A stretch of 64,000 nt of DNA from Synechococcales cyanobacterium C42_A2020_086 (GTDB lineage: Bacteria; Cyanobacteriota; Cyanobacteriia; Elainellales; Elainellaceae), in assembly GCA_015272325.1 (NCBI GenBank), contig JACYLU010000028.1:124001-188000 (forward strand). The letters are read 5' to 3'. Every line of letters begins with the position of its first letter. Position 1 is the stretch's first letter. This document shows, piece after piece, positions 7,682 to 16,714 of this stretch. The translations under genes were made by a program, and so were the position numbers. The notes under the pieces are model-generated. The model was not told the DNA's origin. It searched no databases and saw only the letters and a program-made list of their open reading frames with translations.

Positions 7682-9712
7682 ATGTGCGGCATTGCTGGCG
7701 TCCTGCATTGCGACCCCGCTCATCCTGTTGACCCCGAAGTGCTGGTCGCGATGGCGGCGATTCAGCATCATCGCGGTCCCGATGGGTTCGGCTGGAAAAC
7801 TCTAGACCGGGGCGTCGGCTTTGCCCATGCCCGGCTGGCAATTATTGATCTAAACGCCGAACGGGCGCGGCAGCCGTTTATCTCGGCCGACGGTCGCTTC
7901 ATGATTACCCACAACGGCGAATTCTACGACTACAAGCGGATTCGCGCCGACCTCACCTCGCGGGGCTATGCCTTCAAAACCAAAAGCGACACGGAACTGG
8001 TGCTACACCTGACGCACCGCTGGGGGCTAGAGGCAGCCCTACCACACCTGCGCGGCGAATTTGCCTTTGCCGTGTATGACCAGCAGGACGAGCGACTGAC
8101 GCTGGTACGTGACCGCTTTGGCATCAAGCCGCTGTACTGGACGCTGACCCCCGAGGGACTGGTGTTTGGCTCGGAAATCAAAGTGCTGTTTGCCCATCCG
8201 GCGGTGCAGCGGCGCTTTTCGTCGCAGGGGCTGTACCACCAACTGATGCAGCTTATGGTGCCGGGAACTAGCGCCTTTGCGGGCATTCATGCCGTGCAGC
8301 CGGGGCAGATGGTAATTGCCGAGCGGCGCGACGGGCAGTTGCGGATTCGCACCCAGACCTACTGGGACCTCAACTTTCCGCTGCTATCCGAGCGCCAGTC
8401 GCCGCGAGCCGATGAAGACTACATCGAAGAATTGCGGCAGCGATTTGTGGAGGCGATCCAGCTGAAGCTAGAAGCCGATGTGCCGGTGGCTTGTTATCTT
8501 TCGGGTGGCATCGACTCCTGCACAATTCTGGGCGTGGCGGCCGCCTGTCAGCAGTCGCCAATCAAAGCTTTTACCGTCGGCTTTGAGGATGCCGACTACG
8601 ATGAAGCTGCGATCTCGCAGGAAATGGCGCGGGCCGTGGCCGCCGAGCAGGACATCATCCGCGTCGATGGCACCCAGCTCTACGACCATTTTGCCCGCAC
8701 GATCTGGCACACCGAGCGCAGTATCTACAACACCTTCACGGTGGCCAAGCTGCTGCTGAGTCAGCATGTTCATGACTCGGGCTATCGAGTCGTGCTGACC
8801 GGCGAAGGCTCCGACGAGCTGTTTGCCGGCTATCCCCAGCTCCGCCTCGATATGATTCGCCACGGCATGCAGGACGCGACGCCCGCCGAACGCGCCGATC
8901 TAGAAGCCTGGCTCCAGGAAAGCAACCGGCTGTTTAAGGGCAATCTGCTGGCGTCTATGCCGCTCGATGACCCAGCCCTGACCGAGCGGATTGGCTTTAC
9001 GCCGAGCTGCTTGCAGTCCTGGCTATCGGCATCCGCCCATGTGCCAAAATTGCTGCACCCCGACCACCGCGCCGCGACACAGGGTTATTCTCCGGGAGCC
9101 GCTGTAGCTGCAACCCTCGACTCCAATCAGCTTCAAGGACGGCATCCCCTCGACAAAGCCCAATATGTCTGGATCAAAACTCAGTTCGAGTCGCAGGTGC
9201 TGGGCTGGGCAGGCGACCGAGTGGATATGGCCAACTCCATGGAGGCGCGACCACCGTTTTTAGATCATCCGCTAGTAGAGTTTGCCGTCACCTTGCCGCC
9301 GCTAATGCGGTTGCGAGGTCGCCAGGATAAGTACATCCTGCGGGAAACGATGCGCTCGCTGCTGCCCAAGGCACTCTATGAGCGGCAAAAGTTTGCCTTT
9401 ATGGCCCCTCCGGCTCACACCAACCCCGAAGAGCAGCGAGCCATGCGGGCATTGGCCGACACCTACCTATCGCGGCAGGCAGTTGCTGAGGCAGGTCTGC
9501 TGGACCATGCGGCCGTGCAGCAGTTGTTGCAACGCCATGCAGACGAAGCCACGCCCGTGGCCGAGCGAGTCCAGCTCGATGCGGTGGTCAACCATCTGCT
9601 TAGCGTCCAGATTTTGCACGAGCAGTACATTCACACGAATGTGCCGCAGCAGGCTCGTCAGCGGGCAACCGATCTGGGGTGGCAGGTCAGTGAGCCGGTC
9701 TTAGCCGTTTAG
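7682..9712 (+). CDS. asnB: Asparagine synthase (glutamine-hydrolysing)
   Basis: Makes asparagine from aspartate, glutamine and ATP. The N-terminal class II glutaminase domain begins MCGIAG, leaving Cys2 as nucleophile, with HRGPDG and NGEFYDYKRIR. The synthetase domain carries the ATP-pyrophosphatase loop CYLSGGIDS and downstream GEGSDELFAGYPQ. At 676 residues it is the longer bacterial type. A family-5 peptide importer follows on the same strand after a probable terminator. Some AsnB-like enzymes amidate peptides or sugars instead of aspartate; nothing here decides that. Base composition and style match the importer genes. Confidence 0.95.
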   Translation: MCGIAGVLHCDPAHPVDPEVLVAMAAIQHHRGPDGFGWKTLDRGVGFAHARLAIIDLNAERARQPFISADGRFMITHNGEFYDYKRIRADLTSRGYAFKTKSDTELVLHLTHRWGLEAALPHLRGEFAFAVYDQQDERLTLVRDRFGIKPLYWTLTPEGLVFGSEIKVLFAHPAVQRRFSSQGLYHQLMQLMVPGTSAFAGIHAVQPGQMVIAERRDGQLRIRTQTYWDLNFPLLSERQSPRADEDYIEELRQRFVEAIQLKLEADVPVACYLSGGIDSCTILGVAAACQQSPIKAFTVGFEDADYDEAAISQEMARAVAAEQDIIRVDGTQLYDHFARTIWHTERSIYNTFTVAKLLLSQHVHDSGYRVVLTGEGSDELFAGYPQLRLDMIRHGMQDATPAERADLEAWLQESNRLFKGNLLASMPLDDPALTERIGFTPSCLQSWLSASAHVPKLLHPDHRAATQGYSPGAAVAATLDSNQLQGRHPLDKAQYVWIKTQFESQVLGWAGDRVDMANSMEARPPFLDHPLVEFAVTLPPLMRLRGRQDKYILRETMRSLLPKALYERQKFAFMAPPAHTNPEEQRAMRALADTYLSRQAVAEAGLLDHAAVQQLLQRHADEATPVAERVQLDAVVNHLLSVQILHEQYIHTNVPQQARQRATDLGWQVSEPVLAV

Positions 9713-9913
9713 GCGTCAGGCCCTGCCTTTAGGGTCAGCCTCCACTGGTGCAGCCCGTCAGAATGTGATTTAGGATACGTTTCCTTGGTGCCAATTTCGC
9801 CATCATAAAGCCGATTCCGCTGCCGCGCTCCTGATTCCATCCTCATCGGCACCCGAGAAGCCGCAAGATAGGCAGCCCCCTTTTGAGAGCAGTTTTTAAG
9901 GAGATATCGAGGT

Positions 9914-9957
9914 CCGCTCAGCGACGCTGCTAACGCTGAACGAGCGGGCGTCTTTTT
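9914..9957 (+). terminator. Probable intrinsic terminator between asnB and the peptide importer
   Basis: CCGCTCAGCG (9914-9923) can pair with CGCTG...AGCGG (9934-9947) with a small bulge, and a T-rich run TCTTTTT follows at 9951. It sits about 40 bases before the binding-protein start, so it could be the asnB terminator or an attenuator for the importer. Confidence 0.5.
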
Positions 9958-9995
9958 CAAAACAATTCAAAGCAAGTTCGAGGTAGAAAACAGAG

Positions 9996-11657
9996 ATGAC
10001 TTGGCTATTTTTTAAGACACTGAAATCGCTGAATCCACGAATCACAAAACCCGTTCAGCGCTCGCTCGGGGTTGTGGTCGTTACGGCAGTAATGCTAGCG
10101 GCCTGTGGCGGCAACTCCTCGCAGCAGACGACTGCCGATTCTGCCACCGGAGCCGGGACAGCTCAGGAAGGGGGCACGCTGGTTTGGGCCCGCTACGGCG
10201 ACGCCGACTCCCTCGACCCGCACCGCACCACCACAACTCTGTCCTGGCAGATTTTTGACCAGCTCTACGACACACTGCTGGCCTTCGACGATCAGGGCAA
10301 CGTAGTGCCGAACTTGGCTCAATCCTATGAAATTGCCCCGGACGGTCAATCAATCACCTTTACACTCAACGAAGGCATTACCTGCCACGACGGCACCCCC
10401 TTCGACGCCACCGACGTGAAATACACCGCAGAGCGGGCCATCGACGATGCCAATCCCAGCGTCACCAAAGGCGCGTGGGGCCCAATTTCCCAAGTCGAGG
10501 TGGTCGATCCGCAAACCGTGCGCTTCCAGTTTGAGACGCCCTTTGGGGCCTTTGCCTCCTTCATGGCGGACCCCTTCGCCAGCATGTTGTGCGACAGCAA
10601 CGAGGCGGCGGGGAATCAGTTTGGCGTCAGCTCGGCCATTGGCACCGGCCCTTGGAAGCTGGTGAGCTGGACGAAGGGCGACGAAATTGTGCTGGAGAAA
10701 AACCCGGACTACCAGAAGTTTGGGCGGCCGGTAGAGAATCCGGGAGCACCCTACCTCGACCGGCTTGTGGTGCGCCAGATTCCCGAAGCCCAGACGCGCC
10801 TAGCGGGTCTGCAAACCGGCGAAGTGCAGCTAATCGTCAATCCGCCGCTGGATGACCTCGACTCGGTGCGCAACGACGAGAACCTAGAGCTGCATGTCGC
10901 CAAAAACACCGGGCAGAATTTCTTCTTCGAGTTCACAATTTCGCGACCGCCGTTCAACGATGTTCGGGCGCGGCAGGCGGTGGCCCATGCCGTGGATGTC
11001 GATGCTGCGATTCAGGCAGCCTTTGGTGAGGGGCTGGTAGAGCGGGAGAAATGCCCGATCAGCCGCGGTGTGTTTGGCAACGATCAGACCTTCTGCGACC
11101 AGTACACCTACAAGCACGATCCGGAACGAGCGAAGCAATTGCTGGCGGAAATGGGCTACGGTCCCGATAGACCGATGGAGGTGATTCTGATGACCTCAAC
11201 CGGCGACAATCGTGAAAAGATGGTGCAGATCTTCCAAAGCCAGCTCCAGCAGGTGGGTATCAACGCGAAGCTGGAAACCATGGATATTGGCACCTTGAAT
11301 GCCCGCGTTAAGCAAGAGAACCAGAAAACCTCCGGCATCAGCACCTTCGACATGATGGACTGGGCCTGGTTCGATCCCGACATTCTGCACCAGCTCTGGC
11401 ATTCGCCGGGAGCCTACAGCGGCTATCAGAGTCCAGAACTGGATGCGCTGCTACAAAAAACCCGCACCACGGTGAATCCCGAGCAGCGGAAAGAAGCCGT
11501 GAATGCCGCCATGAGGTATCTGCTAGAGAATGCGGTTCACGTGCCGCTCTATACGCCTGGTTCGCTCTGGGTCTACGCGACACGACGCGAGGTGCAGGGC
11601 TACAAGATCGGCCCCTTCAACCGTCCCGTATTTAACGACGTGAAGCTGGTGCAATAG
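9996..11657 (+). CDS. ABC importer substrate-binding lipoprotein, family 5 (peptide/nickel type)
   Basis: Periplasm-facing binding protein of a peptide-type importer. The N-terminus has a basic start, a hydrophobic core and the lipobox MLAAC, followed by a low-complexity Gly/Ser/Thr tether. The mature domain shows family-5 signatures: DPHRTTTTLSWQIFDQLYDT, then LAQSYEIAPDGQSITFTLNE, GTPFDATDVKYTAERA and GPWKLVSW. The 553 residues match DppA/OppA-like proteins. It heads an operon with two permeases and two ATPases on the same strand. The ligand is not predictable; an oligopeptide is the default. Confidence 0.93.
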   Translation: MTWLFFKTLKSLNPRITKPVQRSLGVVVVTAVMLAACGGNSSQQTTADSATGAGTAQEGGTLVWARYGDADSLDPHRTTTTLSWQIFDQLYDTLLAFDDQGNVVPNLAQSYEIAPDGQSITFTLNEGITCHDGTPFDATDVKYTAERAIDDANPSVTKGAWGPISQVEVVDPQTVRFQFETPFGAFASFMADPFASMLCDSNEAAGNQFGVSSAIGTGPWKLVSWTKGDEIVLEKNPDYQKFGRPVENPGAPYLDRLVVRQIPEAQTRLAGLQTGEVQLIVNPPLDDLDSVRNDENLELHVAKNTGQNFFFEFTISRPPFNDVRARQAVAHAVDVDAAIQAAFGEGLVEREKCPISRGVFGNDQTFCDQYTYKHDPERAKQLLAEMGYGPDRPMEVILMTSTGDNREKMVQIFQSQLQQVGINAKLETMDIGTLNARVKQENQKTSGISTFDMMDWAWFDPDILHQLWHSPGAYSGYQSPELDALLQKTRTTVNPEQRKEAVNAAMRYLLENAVHVPLYTPGSLWVYATRREVQGYKIGPFNRPVFNDVKLVQ

Positions 11658-11667
11658 GAGCAGTCTG

Positions 11668-11688
11668 GGGCATCGAATTACGGTGCCC
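11668..11688 (+). promoter_or_regulatory. Hairpin after the binding-protein gene
   Basis: GGGCATC (11668-11674) pairs with GGTGCCC (11682-11688) with one wobble and a seven-base loop, 11 bases after the binding-protein stop and followed by TTGATTATTTT. Such hairpins often raise the level of binding-protein mRNA relative to downstream permeases by partial termination or 3'-end protection; that role is inferred. Confidence 0.45.
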
Positions 11689-11747
11689 TTGATTATTTTC
11701 CGGTTCTCTTCCGGTTGATGCTGTGACGAACACGCGGTGTAATTTCC

Positions 11748-12671
11748 ATGACTCGCTATTTAATCAAACGCATTCTCGGCGGCTTACTCACGATCTGGAT
11801 TACCACGATTGCTGTGACGCTGCTGATCCATCTGGTGCCGGGCGATCCGGTGCAGATCATGTATGCCCAGTCCCAATCCACCACGCCGGAACAGTTGGAG
11901 CAAATCCGCCGCAATCTCGGCTTAGATCGCCCGATCTATGAGCAATACTTGATGTACATGGGGCGAATTCTGCGCGGCGATTTTGGCACCACGATTCGCG
12001 GCAACCAGCCTGTCCTGGATCTGCTGCTAGTGCGTCTGCCGAATACGCTGCTGCTGGCGGTCAGCAGTTTGCTGGTCACGATGCTGGTGGGAGTGACGGC
12101 GGGCTTTTTTGCTGCCTACAAACGCGGCACCTGGATCGACACAACCCTGATGACCGGCGCGATTCTGGGCATCTCGATTCCTAGCTTTTGGTTGGGGCTG
12201 ATGCTAATCTACGTCTTCTCGATTCGCTTGGGCTGGCTGCCGGTCTCGGGCACCGATCTGAAAAACCTGATTTTGCCGGCTATTACGTTAGGTCTGGCCA
12301 ATGCGGCGTCGGTGTCGCGGCTCACCCGCTCCTCGATGTTGGATGTGCTGTCGCAAGACTACATGCGCACCGCTCGCGCTAAGGGATTGGGCGAAAATAT
12401 CGTGCTGTCGCGGCATGCTTTTCGCAACGGCATGATCAACGTGGTCAACATGCTGGGGCTGCAATTTACCTACATGATGGGCGGTGCCATTGTTGTCGAG
12501 AATGTGTTTGCCTGGAACGGCATTGGTCGCTTGGCAATTCAGTCGATCTTTCAGCGCGATTATCCCACAATTCAAGGCTTTATTCTGATCTTTGCTACGG
12601 TTGTGGTTCTCGTTTCAATTCTGCTCGATATTCTCTATGTCTGGATTGATCCCCGGATTACGTATAGCTAG
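11748..12671 (+). CDS. Peptide ABC importer permease, DppB type
   Basis: First membrane subunit of the importer. The 307 residues begin with MTRYLIKRILGGLLTIW, the usual DppB-like start, then IHLVPGDP, a periplasmic loop with LDRPIYEQY, and five further membrane segments. The EAA loop that contacts the ATPase reads DYMRTARAKGLGENIVLSRH. The gene follows the binding protein by 90 bases and precedes the second permease by 38. It is a complete, ordinary member of the family. Confidence 0.93.
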   Translation: MTRYLIKRILGGLLTIWITTIAVTLLIHLVPGDPVQIMYAQSQSTTPEQLEQIRRNLGLDRPIYEQYLMYMGRILRGDFGTTIRGNQPVLDLLLVRLPNTLLLAVSSLLVTMLVGVTAGFFAAYKRGTWIDTTLMTGAILGISIPSFWLGLMLIYVFSIRLGWLPVSGTDLKNLILPAITLGLANAASVSRLTRSSMLDVLSQDYMRTARAKGLGENIVLSRHAFRNGMINVVNMLGLQFTYMMGGAIVVENVFAWNGIGRLAIQSIFQRDYPTIQGFILIFATVVVLVSILLDILYVWIDPRITYS

Positions 12672-12709
12672 TCTTGTCAATCTGGATTGCCTCATGCCTT
12701 TAGTTCTTC

Positions 12710-13603
12710 ATGACTCCACCGCTCACTTCTCCTCCCTCTACCGCACCGCTGCCTACTCAACGCAGCGAATTTCGTCAATTTCTGCGGGTGCTGTTTCGCA
12801 GTCCTGGCGCTAAGATTGGCGGCGTTATTCTGCTGGTGCTGATTACCGTGGCGCTCTTGGCTCCGGTGATTGCCCCTTTTGACCCGACCGCAATGGGAGC
12901 CGGCCCGATCCTGAAACCCCCGAGCGCCGCCCACTGGTTTGGCACTGATGAATTTGGGCGCGATCTGTTTAGCCGCATTGTGTATGGCTCGCGTCTAACG
13001 CTGATGATCGGCGTGATCGCGGTGTGTATTTCGATGACGGCAGGCGTGCTGATCGGTATGGTGGCGGGCTACGCGGGCGGCTGGCTCGAAGCGGTGCTGA
13101 TGCGGGCAATGGATGTGCTGTTCTCCTTTACCGAAACCCTGATTGCTCTAGCGGCGGTGGCGGTGCTCGGTCCCAGTCTGACGAATGCGATGATCGCCGT
13201 TGGCATCAGCTCAATTCCCTTCTACGCTCGCGTTACCTATGGTGCGGTGCTGGTGGAGAAAAACAAAGAGTATTTCAAAGCGGCCCAAGCCGTAGGTGCC
13301 AAGCCCGTGCGCTTGATTATCCGCCATTTGTTTCCCAACATTCTGTCGCCGATTATCGTGATTGCCACGGTTGGCGTCTCGGTGGCGGTGCTGTCGGCGT
13401 CTGCACTGTCGTTTCTGGGACTGGGTGCTCAACCCCCTTCGCCCGAGTGGGGCGCGATTCTGGCGGCGGGACGAGATTATTTCAAGCGAGCTCCCTGGAT
13501 CACGACCTTTCCCGGTCTGGCGATTGCAATCACCGTGCTTGGCTTCAATTTGCTGGGCGACGGACTGCGGGAAGCCCTTGATCCGCAACAGCGCCGCTCC
13601 TAA
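12710..13603 (+). CDS. Peptide ABC importer permease, DppC type
   Basis: Second membrane subunit, 297 residues. After a Pro/Ser-rich cytoplasmic start comes the OppC N-terminal helix, then HWFGTDEFGRDLFSRIVYGS, a DppC hallmark, and five membrane segments. The EAA loop reads EYFKAAQAVGAKPVRLIIRH. The C-terminus NLLGDGLREALDPQ is typical. It should pair with the DppB-type permease just upstream to make the heterodimeric channel. Confidence 0.93.
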   Translation: MTPPLTSPPSTAPLPTQRSEFRQFLRVLFRSPGAKIGGVILLVLITVALLAPVIAPFDPTAMGAGPILKPPSAAHWFGTDEFGRDLFSRIVYGSRLTLMIGVIAVCISMTAGVLIGMVAGYAGGWLEAVLMRAMDVLFSFTETLIALAAVAVLGPSLTNAMIAVGISSIPFYARVTYGAVLVEKNKEYFKAAQAVGAKPVRLIIRHLFPNILSPIIVIATVGVSVAVLSASALSFLGLGAQPPSPEWGAILAAGRDYFKRAPWITTFPGLAIAITVLGFNLLGDGLREALDPQQRRS

Positions 13604-13641
13604 ACCATCCCCTGGTTCCCATTGTCGTCTACGATCACCCT

Positions 13642-14649
13642 ATGGCTCTCCTTGACGTTCGCAATCTAGAGACGCGCTTCTTTACCGACAGCGGTACGGT
13701 GCAGGCGGTGAATCGAGTGTCCTTTCAGGTGCAGGAAGGGGAAACGGTTGGCATTGTCGGCGAGTCTGGGTCGGGCAAGAGCATTACGATGCTGTCGGTG
13801 ATGCGGCTAATTCCTTCGCCGCCCGGCAAGATTACCGCTGGTGAGGTCTGGTTCGAGCAGCGAGATTTGCTACAGCTCAACGATGCCGAGATGCGGCAAA
13901 TTCGCGGCAACCAGATTGCCATGATTTTCCAAGACCCGATGACTTCGCTGAATCCGGTGCTGCGGATCGAGAAGCAAATGACTGAAGCAATCCGGCTGCA
14001 TCTAGGCCTGTCTGCCACTGACGCCAAGGCGCGAGCCATCGAGCTGCTACAGCGAGTCGGCATTCCCGCCGCTGAAGCCCGCATTCGCAACTACCCGCAC
14101 CAGTTTTCCGGCGGTATGCGTCAGCGAGTCATGATTGCCATGGGGCTGGCCTGCAACCCCAAACTGCTGATTGCCGATGAGCCGACGACCGCCCTGGACG
14201 TGACGATTCAGGCGCAAATTGTGGATCTGGTGAAGCAGCTCAAGGCGGAACTGGGCATGGCGGTGATTTGGATTACCCACGATCTCTCCCTGCTAGCCGG
14301 ACTTGCCAATCGCATCCTGGTGATGTACGCCGGGCAAATCGTTGAAGAAGCGTCGCTGCACACGCTCTACCAGAACCCCCGCCACCCCTACACCATCGGC
14401 CTGTTGCAAAGCATTCCTCGCCTCGATGCAGTTCGTCAGCAGCGGCTAAGACCAATCGACGGACTGCCCCCAAGCTTGGTCCACTATCCCAGAGGTTGCC
14501 CTTTTGCTGGCCGCTGCGCCTTTGCTATCGATCGCTGCCACGAAGAAGATCCGCCGCTGGAATCTGTGGGAACACAGCATCGGGTGGCCTGCTGGGTGCA
14601 GCCGATGGGGGCAGAGGTGCTGTCTGCCACTCAAACCACGACTGCCTGA
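13642..14649 (+). CDS. Peptide ABC importer ATPase, DppD type
   Basis: Cytoplasmic nucleotide-binding subunit, 335 residues. Walker A is GESGSGKSI, the Q-loop lies in MIFQDPMTSLNP, the signature is FSGGMRQR, Walker B is LLIADEPTTALDVTIQAQ, and the switch histidine is in WITHDLSLL. The C-terminal oligopeptide-specific extension has cysteines (PRGCPFAGRCAFAIDRC) that in this family can hold an iron-sulphur cluster. It starts 38 bases after the DppC-type gene and works with the second ATPase downstream. Confidence 0.94.
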   Translation: MALLDVRNLETRFFTDSGTVQAVNRVSFQVQEGETVGIVGESGSGKSITMLSVMRLIPSPPGKITAGEVWFEQRDLLQLNDAEMRQIRGNQIAMIFQDPMTSLNPVLRIEKQMTEAIRLHLGLSATDAKARAIELLQRVGIPAAEARIRNYPHQFSGGMRQRVMIAMGLACNPKLLIADEPTTALDVTIQAQIVDLVKQLKAELGMAVIWITHDLSLLAGLANRILVMYAGQIVEEASLHTLYQNPRHPYTIGLLQSIPRLDAVRQQRLRPIDGLPPSLVHYPRGCPFAGRCAFAIDRCHEEDPPLESVGTQHRVACWVQPMGAEVLSATQTTTA

Positions 14650-14689
14650 TGATCGATGATCTTTGATGATCTTTTCTGATCATCACCCA

Positions 14690-14709
14690 ATGATTGCAAA
14701 TGATTGCAA
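14690..14709. repeat. 10-bp exact tandem duplication before the second ATPase gene
   Basis: ATGATTGCAA occurs twice head to tail in the gap between the two importer ATPase genes. The bases just before it (14648-14680) also repeat TGATGATC-like units. Confidence 0.85.
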
Positions 14710-14742
14710 CTGAATTGTCTCTGCTGTACTTCTCGACATTCC

Positions 14743-15789
14743 ATGGTGCAACCGCAGCTTAGTTCTATCTCTATCCCGCAGCCTCGCCCACCGCTGCTGC
14801 AAATCCGCGATCTTCAGGTTTATTTTCCTGTCTATCAAGGGCTGATCTTACAGCGCCGCACGGGTTGGGTGAAAGCGGTGGACGGACTGACCTTCGACAT
14901 CCAGCGCGGCGAAACCTTGGGACTTGTCGGCGAATCTGGCTGCGGCAAAAGCACCACCGGCCGCGCTATCCTACAGCTCTTGCGCCCAACGGCAGGGCAG
15001 GTGCAGTTTGAGGACATTGAACTCACCACCCTTACCGGGGAACCGCTACGGCAAATGCGGCAGCGGATGCAGATGATCTTTCAAGACCCCTACGCTTCGC
15101 TCAACCCCCGCATGACCGTGGGCGAAATTGTTGCTGAACCGCTGGAGATTTTTCAGATCAAGAGCGGCAGCAGTAAGCAGGCGCGAGTGCAGGAACTGCT
15201 GGAAGTCGTCGGCTTGAATCCGGGATTTGTCAGTCGCTATCCCCACGAGTTTTCAGGCGGGCAGCGGCAGCGAATCGTGATTGCCCGTGCTCTGGCCGTG
15301 AATCCAGATTTTGTGGTCTGTGATGAGCCGATCGCCGCCCTGGATGTCTCGATTCAAGCGCAGGTAATCAACCTAATGCAGTCGCTTCAGGAGGAACTCG
15401 GACTTACCTACCTATTCATCGCCCATGACCTCAGCGTTGTCCGCCACATCTCGGATCGCATTGCCGTCATGTACCTCGGCAAAATCGTCGAGCTAGCGGA
15501 TCGCGTCTCGCTGTATGAAACACCGCTGCACCCCTACACGCAGGCTCTCCTCTCTGCAATTCCAATTCCCGATCCCGCCATCGAAGCGCAGCGACAGCGT
15601 ATTGTCTTACAGGGAGACGTTCCTAGCCCCACTCATCCGCCCTCCGGCTGCCGGTTTCACACTCGCTGCCCATTTGTTATGGATCGCTGCCGCCACGAAG
15701 AGCCAGCATTTCGCGAAGTCAATTCTGATCAGAGTTCAGAACATCGTTCTGGACATTATGTTGCCTGTCATCTAGTAGAGGAGCAGTAA
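14743..15789 (+). CDS. Peptide ABC importer ATPase, DppF type
   Basis: Second nucleotide-binding subunit, 348 residues from the ATG at 14743. Walker A is GESGCGKST, the Q-loop is in [12 protein letters not shown], the signature is FSGGQRQR, Walker B is [18 protein letters not shown], and the switch histidine is in FIAHDLSVV. The C-terminal extension has the Cys pattern [18 protein letters not shown] at 14704 extends the frame but adds residues unlike the family. No clear Shine-Dalgarno site precedes the ATG. It ends the importer operon, 18 bases from the convergent IS630-like gene. Confidence 0.93.
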   Translation: MVQPQLSSISIPQPRPPLLQIRDLQVYFPVYQGLILQRRTGWVKAVDGLTFDIQRGETLGLVGESGCGKSTTGRAILQLLRPTAGQVQFEDIELTTLTGEPLRQMRQRMQMIFQDPYASLNPRMTVGEIVAEPLEIFQIKSGSSKQARVQELLEVVGLNPGFVSRYPHEFSGGQRQRIVIARALAVNPDFVVCDEPIAALDVSIQAQVINLMQSLQEELGLTYLFIAHDLSVVRHISDRIAVMYLGKIVELADRVSLYETPLHPYTQALLSAIPIPDPAIEAQRQRIVLQGDVPSPTHPPSGCRFHTRCPFVMDRCRHEEPAFREVNSDQSSEHRSGHYVACHLVEEQ

Positions 15790-15807
15790 ACCTAAATACT
15801 AGCTGAA

Positions 15808-16236
15808 CTACGATTTTCGCTTTGTGCCTAAATATTTATTCAAAACTCTCCACACACCCTGATAGCTATAGTGTTCACCTCGGGTATCTCGAATGTAGTC
15901 TAAGATTTCCTGCACAGTGTACTGCTTATTGCCAATTTCCTGCATGATTTCCTGCCACTCTTGCGGCGTCAGGTGCCCTTTTCGTCCCGCTCGTTCGCTT
16001 TTGAGCTGTAATCCTTCGTAGCCATCAGCATTCCAGCGGTCAATCCAGTTATAAATCGTCTTCTGACAAATTCCAAGTTCAGCTGCAATTTCAGAGATTT
16101 TTTTACCTTCATAGATCAGTTTAATCGCCAACAATCGTTCCTTAATTCGACCATGCTTCTCTTTGCGGTACAGTTCCGTAATTTGCTCGACTCCAATATC
16201 CTCCCGAACTCGCTTCCTCATAGCCTTTGGTTCCAT
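15808..16236 (-). pseudogene. IS630-type transposase N-terminal (HTH) part, catalytic part absent
   Basis: 142 residues with two DNA-binding units: a helix-turn-helix (KKISEIAAELGICQKTIYNW, about 46-65) and a winged-helix unit (TPQEWQEIMQEIGNKQYTVQ, about 88-107) ending in VWRVLNKYLG. These are the N-terminal domains of IS630-family transposases, where a DDE catalytic domain should follow in the same or a shifted frame. Here a stop comes right after the HTH part and the next bases are the end of the DppF-type gene, so the catalytic half is missing. It is either an IS remnant or a domesticated DNA-binding protein. A GTG at 16245 is an alternative start. It sits beside the small-peptide genes. 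Confidence 0.8.
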
Positions 16237-16261
16237 GGGAATCACGTTCTAAATGAGAAAT

Positions 16262-16285
16262 GCCTGCGCATTACAACACGCAGGC
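16262..16285 (-). terminator. Hairpin downstream of the small-peptide genes
   Basis: GCCTGCG and CGCAGGC form a perfect seven-base-pair stem with a ten-base loop, followed on the minus strand by ATTTCTCATTT. It lies about 95 bases after the last peptide gene and before the IS630-like frame, so it may end the peptide transcript. A separate odd palindrome CTTTGAGTCAAAG lies at 16295-16307 and CCTCGCGAGG at 16362-16371. Confidence 0.45.
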
Positions 16286-16379
16286 GATCTGATTCTTTGA
16301 GTCAAAGCTAAAACCGTTCAGTTTAGGCTTAGCATCGAGTCTGTGCTTTTGACTCATTCCTCCTCGCGAGGGTGCTCAA

Positions 16380-16604
16380 TTAGCCTACACCGTTGTCTTG
16401 GCCAATGACTGCTACATTCGTGGAAATCGCAACGGCATGAGCATTACCTTTATAGGCGAATGCTTTTGCGTTAGAATACGCCGACTGCAGCACAATGGCA
16501 GTATTACTTTGGTTAATGGCAAAAGGGGAAGCCCATCGTCCGCCACCCATCCCATCAACTGAGGCAGAGGCTTCTTCAAGATAGCTGAGATCGCAAATCA
16601 GCAT
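16380..16604 (-). CDS. Small leader-bearing peptide 1 (double-glycine-type leader, Ala-rich core)
   Basis: 74 residues. The leader MLICDLSYLEEASASVDG is followed by MGGGRWASPF and an Ala/Asn/Val-rich core with AYSNAKAFAYKGNAHAVAI. The leader pattern I.DL.YLE ... GG resembles those of cyanobacterial exported peptides; the GGGR-W--P block matches peptides 2 and 3. AGGAG lies nine bases before the ATG (AGGAGAAAAAACCTATG). It is last of three closely spaced genes on this strand (110 bases after peptide 2), before a probable terminator. No cysteines in the core, so a thioether or disulphide product is unlikely. Function unknown. Confidence 0.75.
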   Translation of the reverse strand: MLICDLSYLEEASASVDGMGGGRWASPFAINQSNTAIVLQSAYSNAKAFAYKGNAHAVAISTNVAVIGQDNGVG

Positions 16605-16714
16605 AGGTTTTTTCTCCTAATCAAAACATGTGTTTCGAGATAAATCAGCCGTTCGCAAACAAACCGCTTCTCCAAAGGTTGATAATTCGGCAATTGACCG
16701 GCACGACTGAGCCA

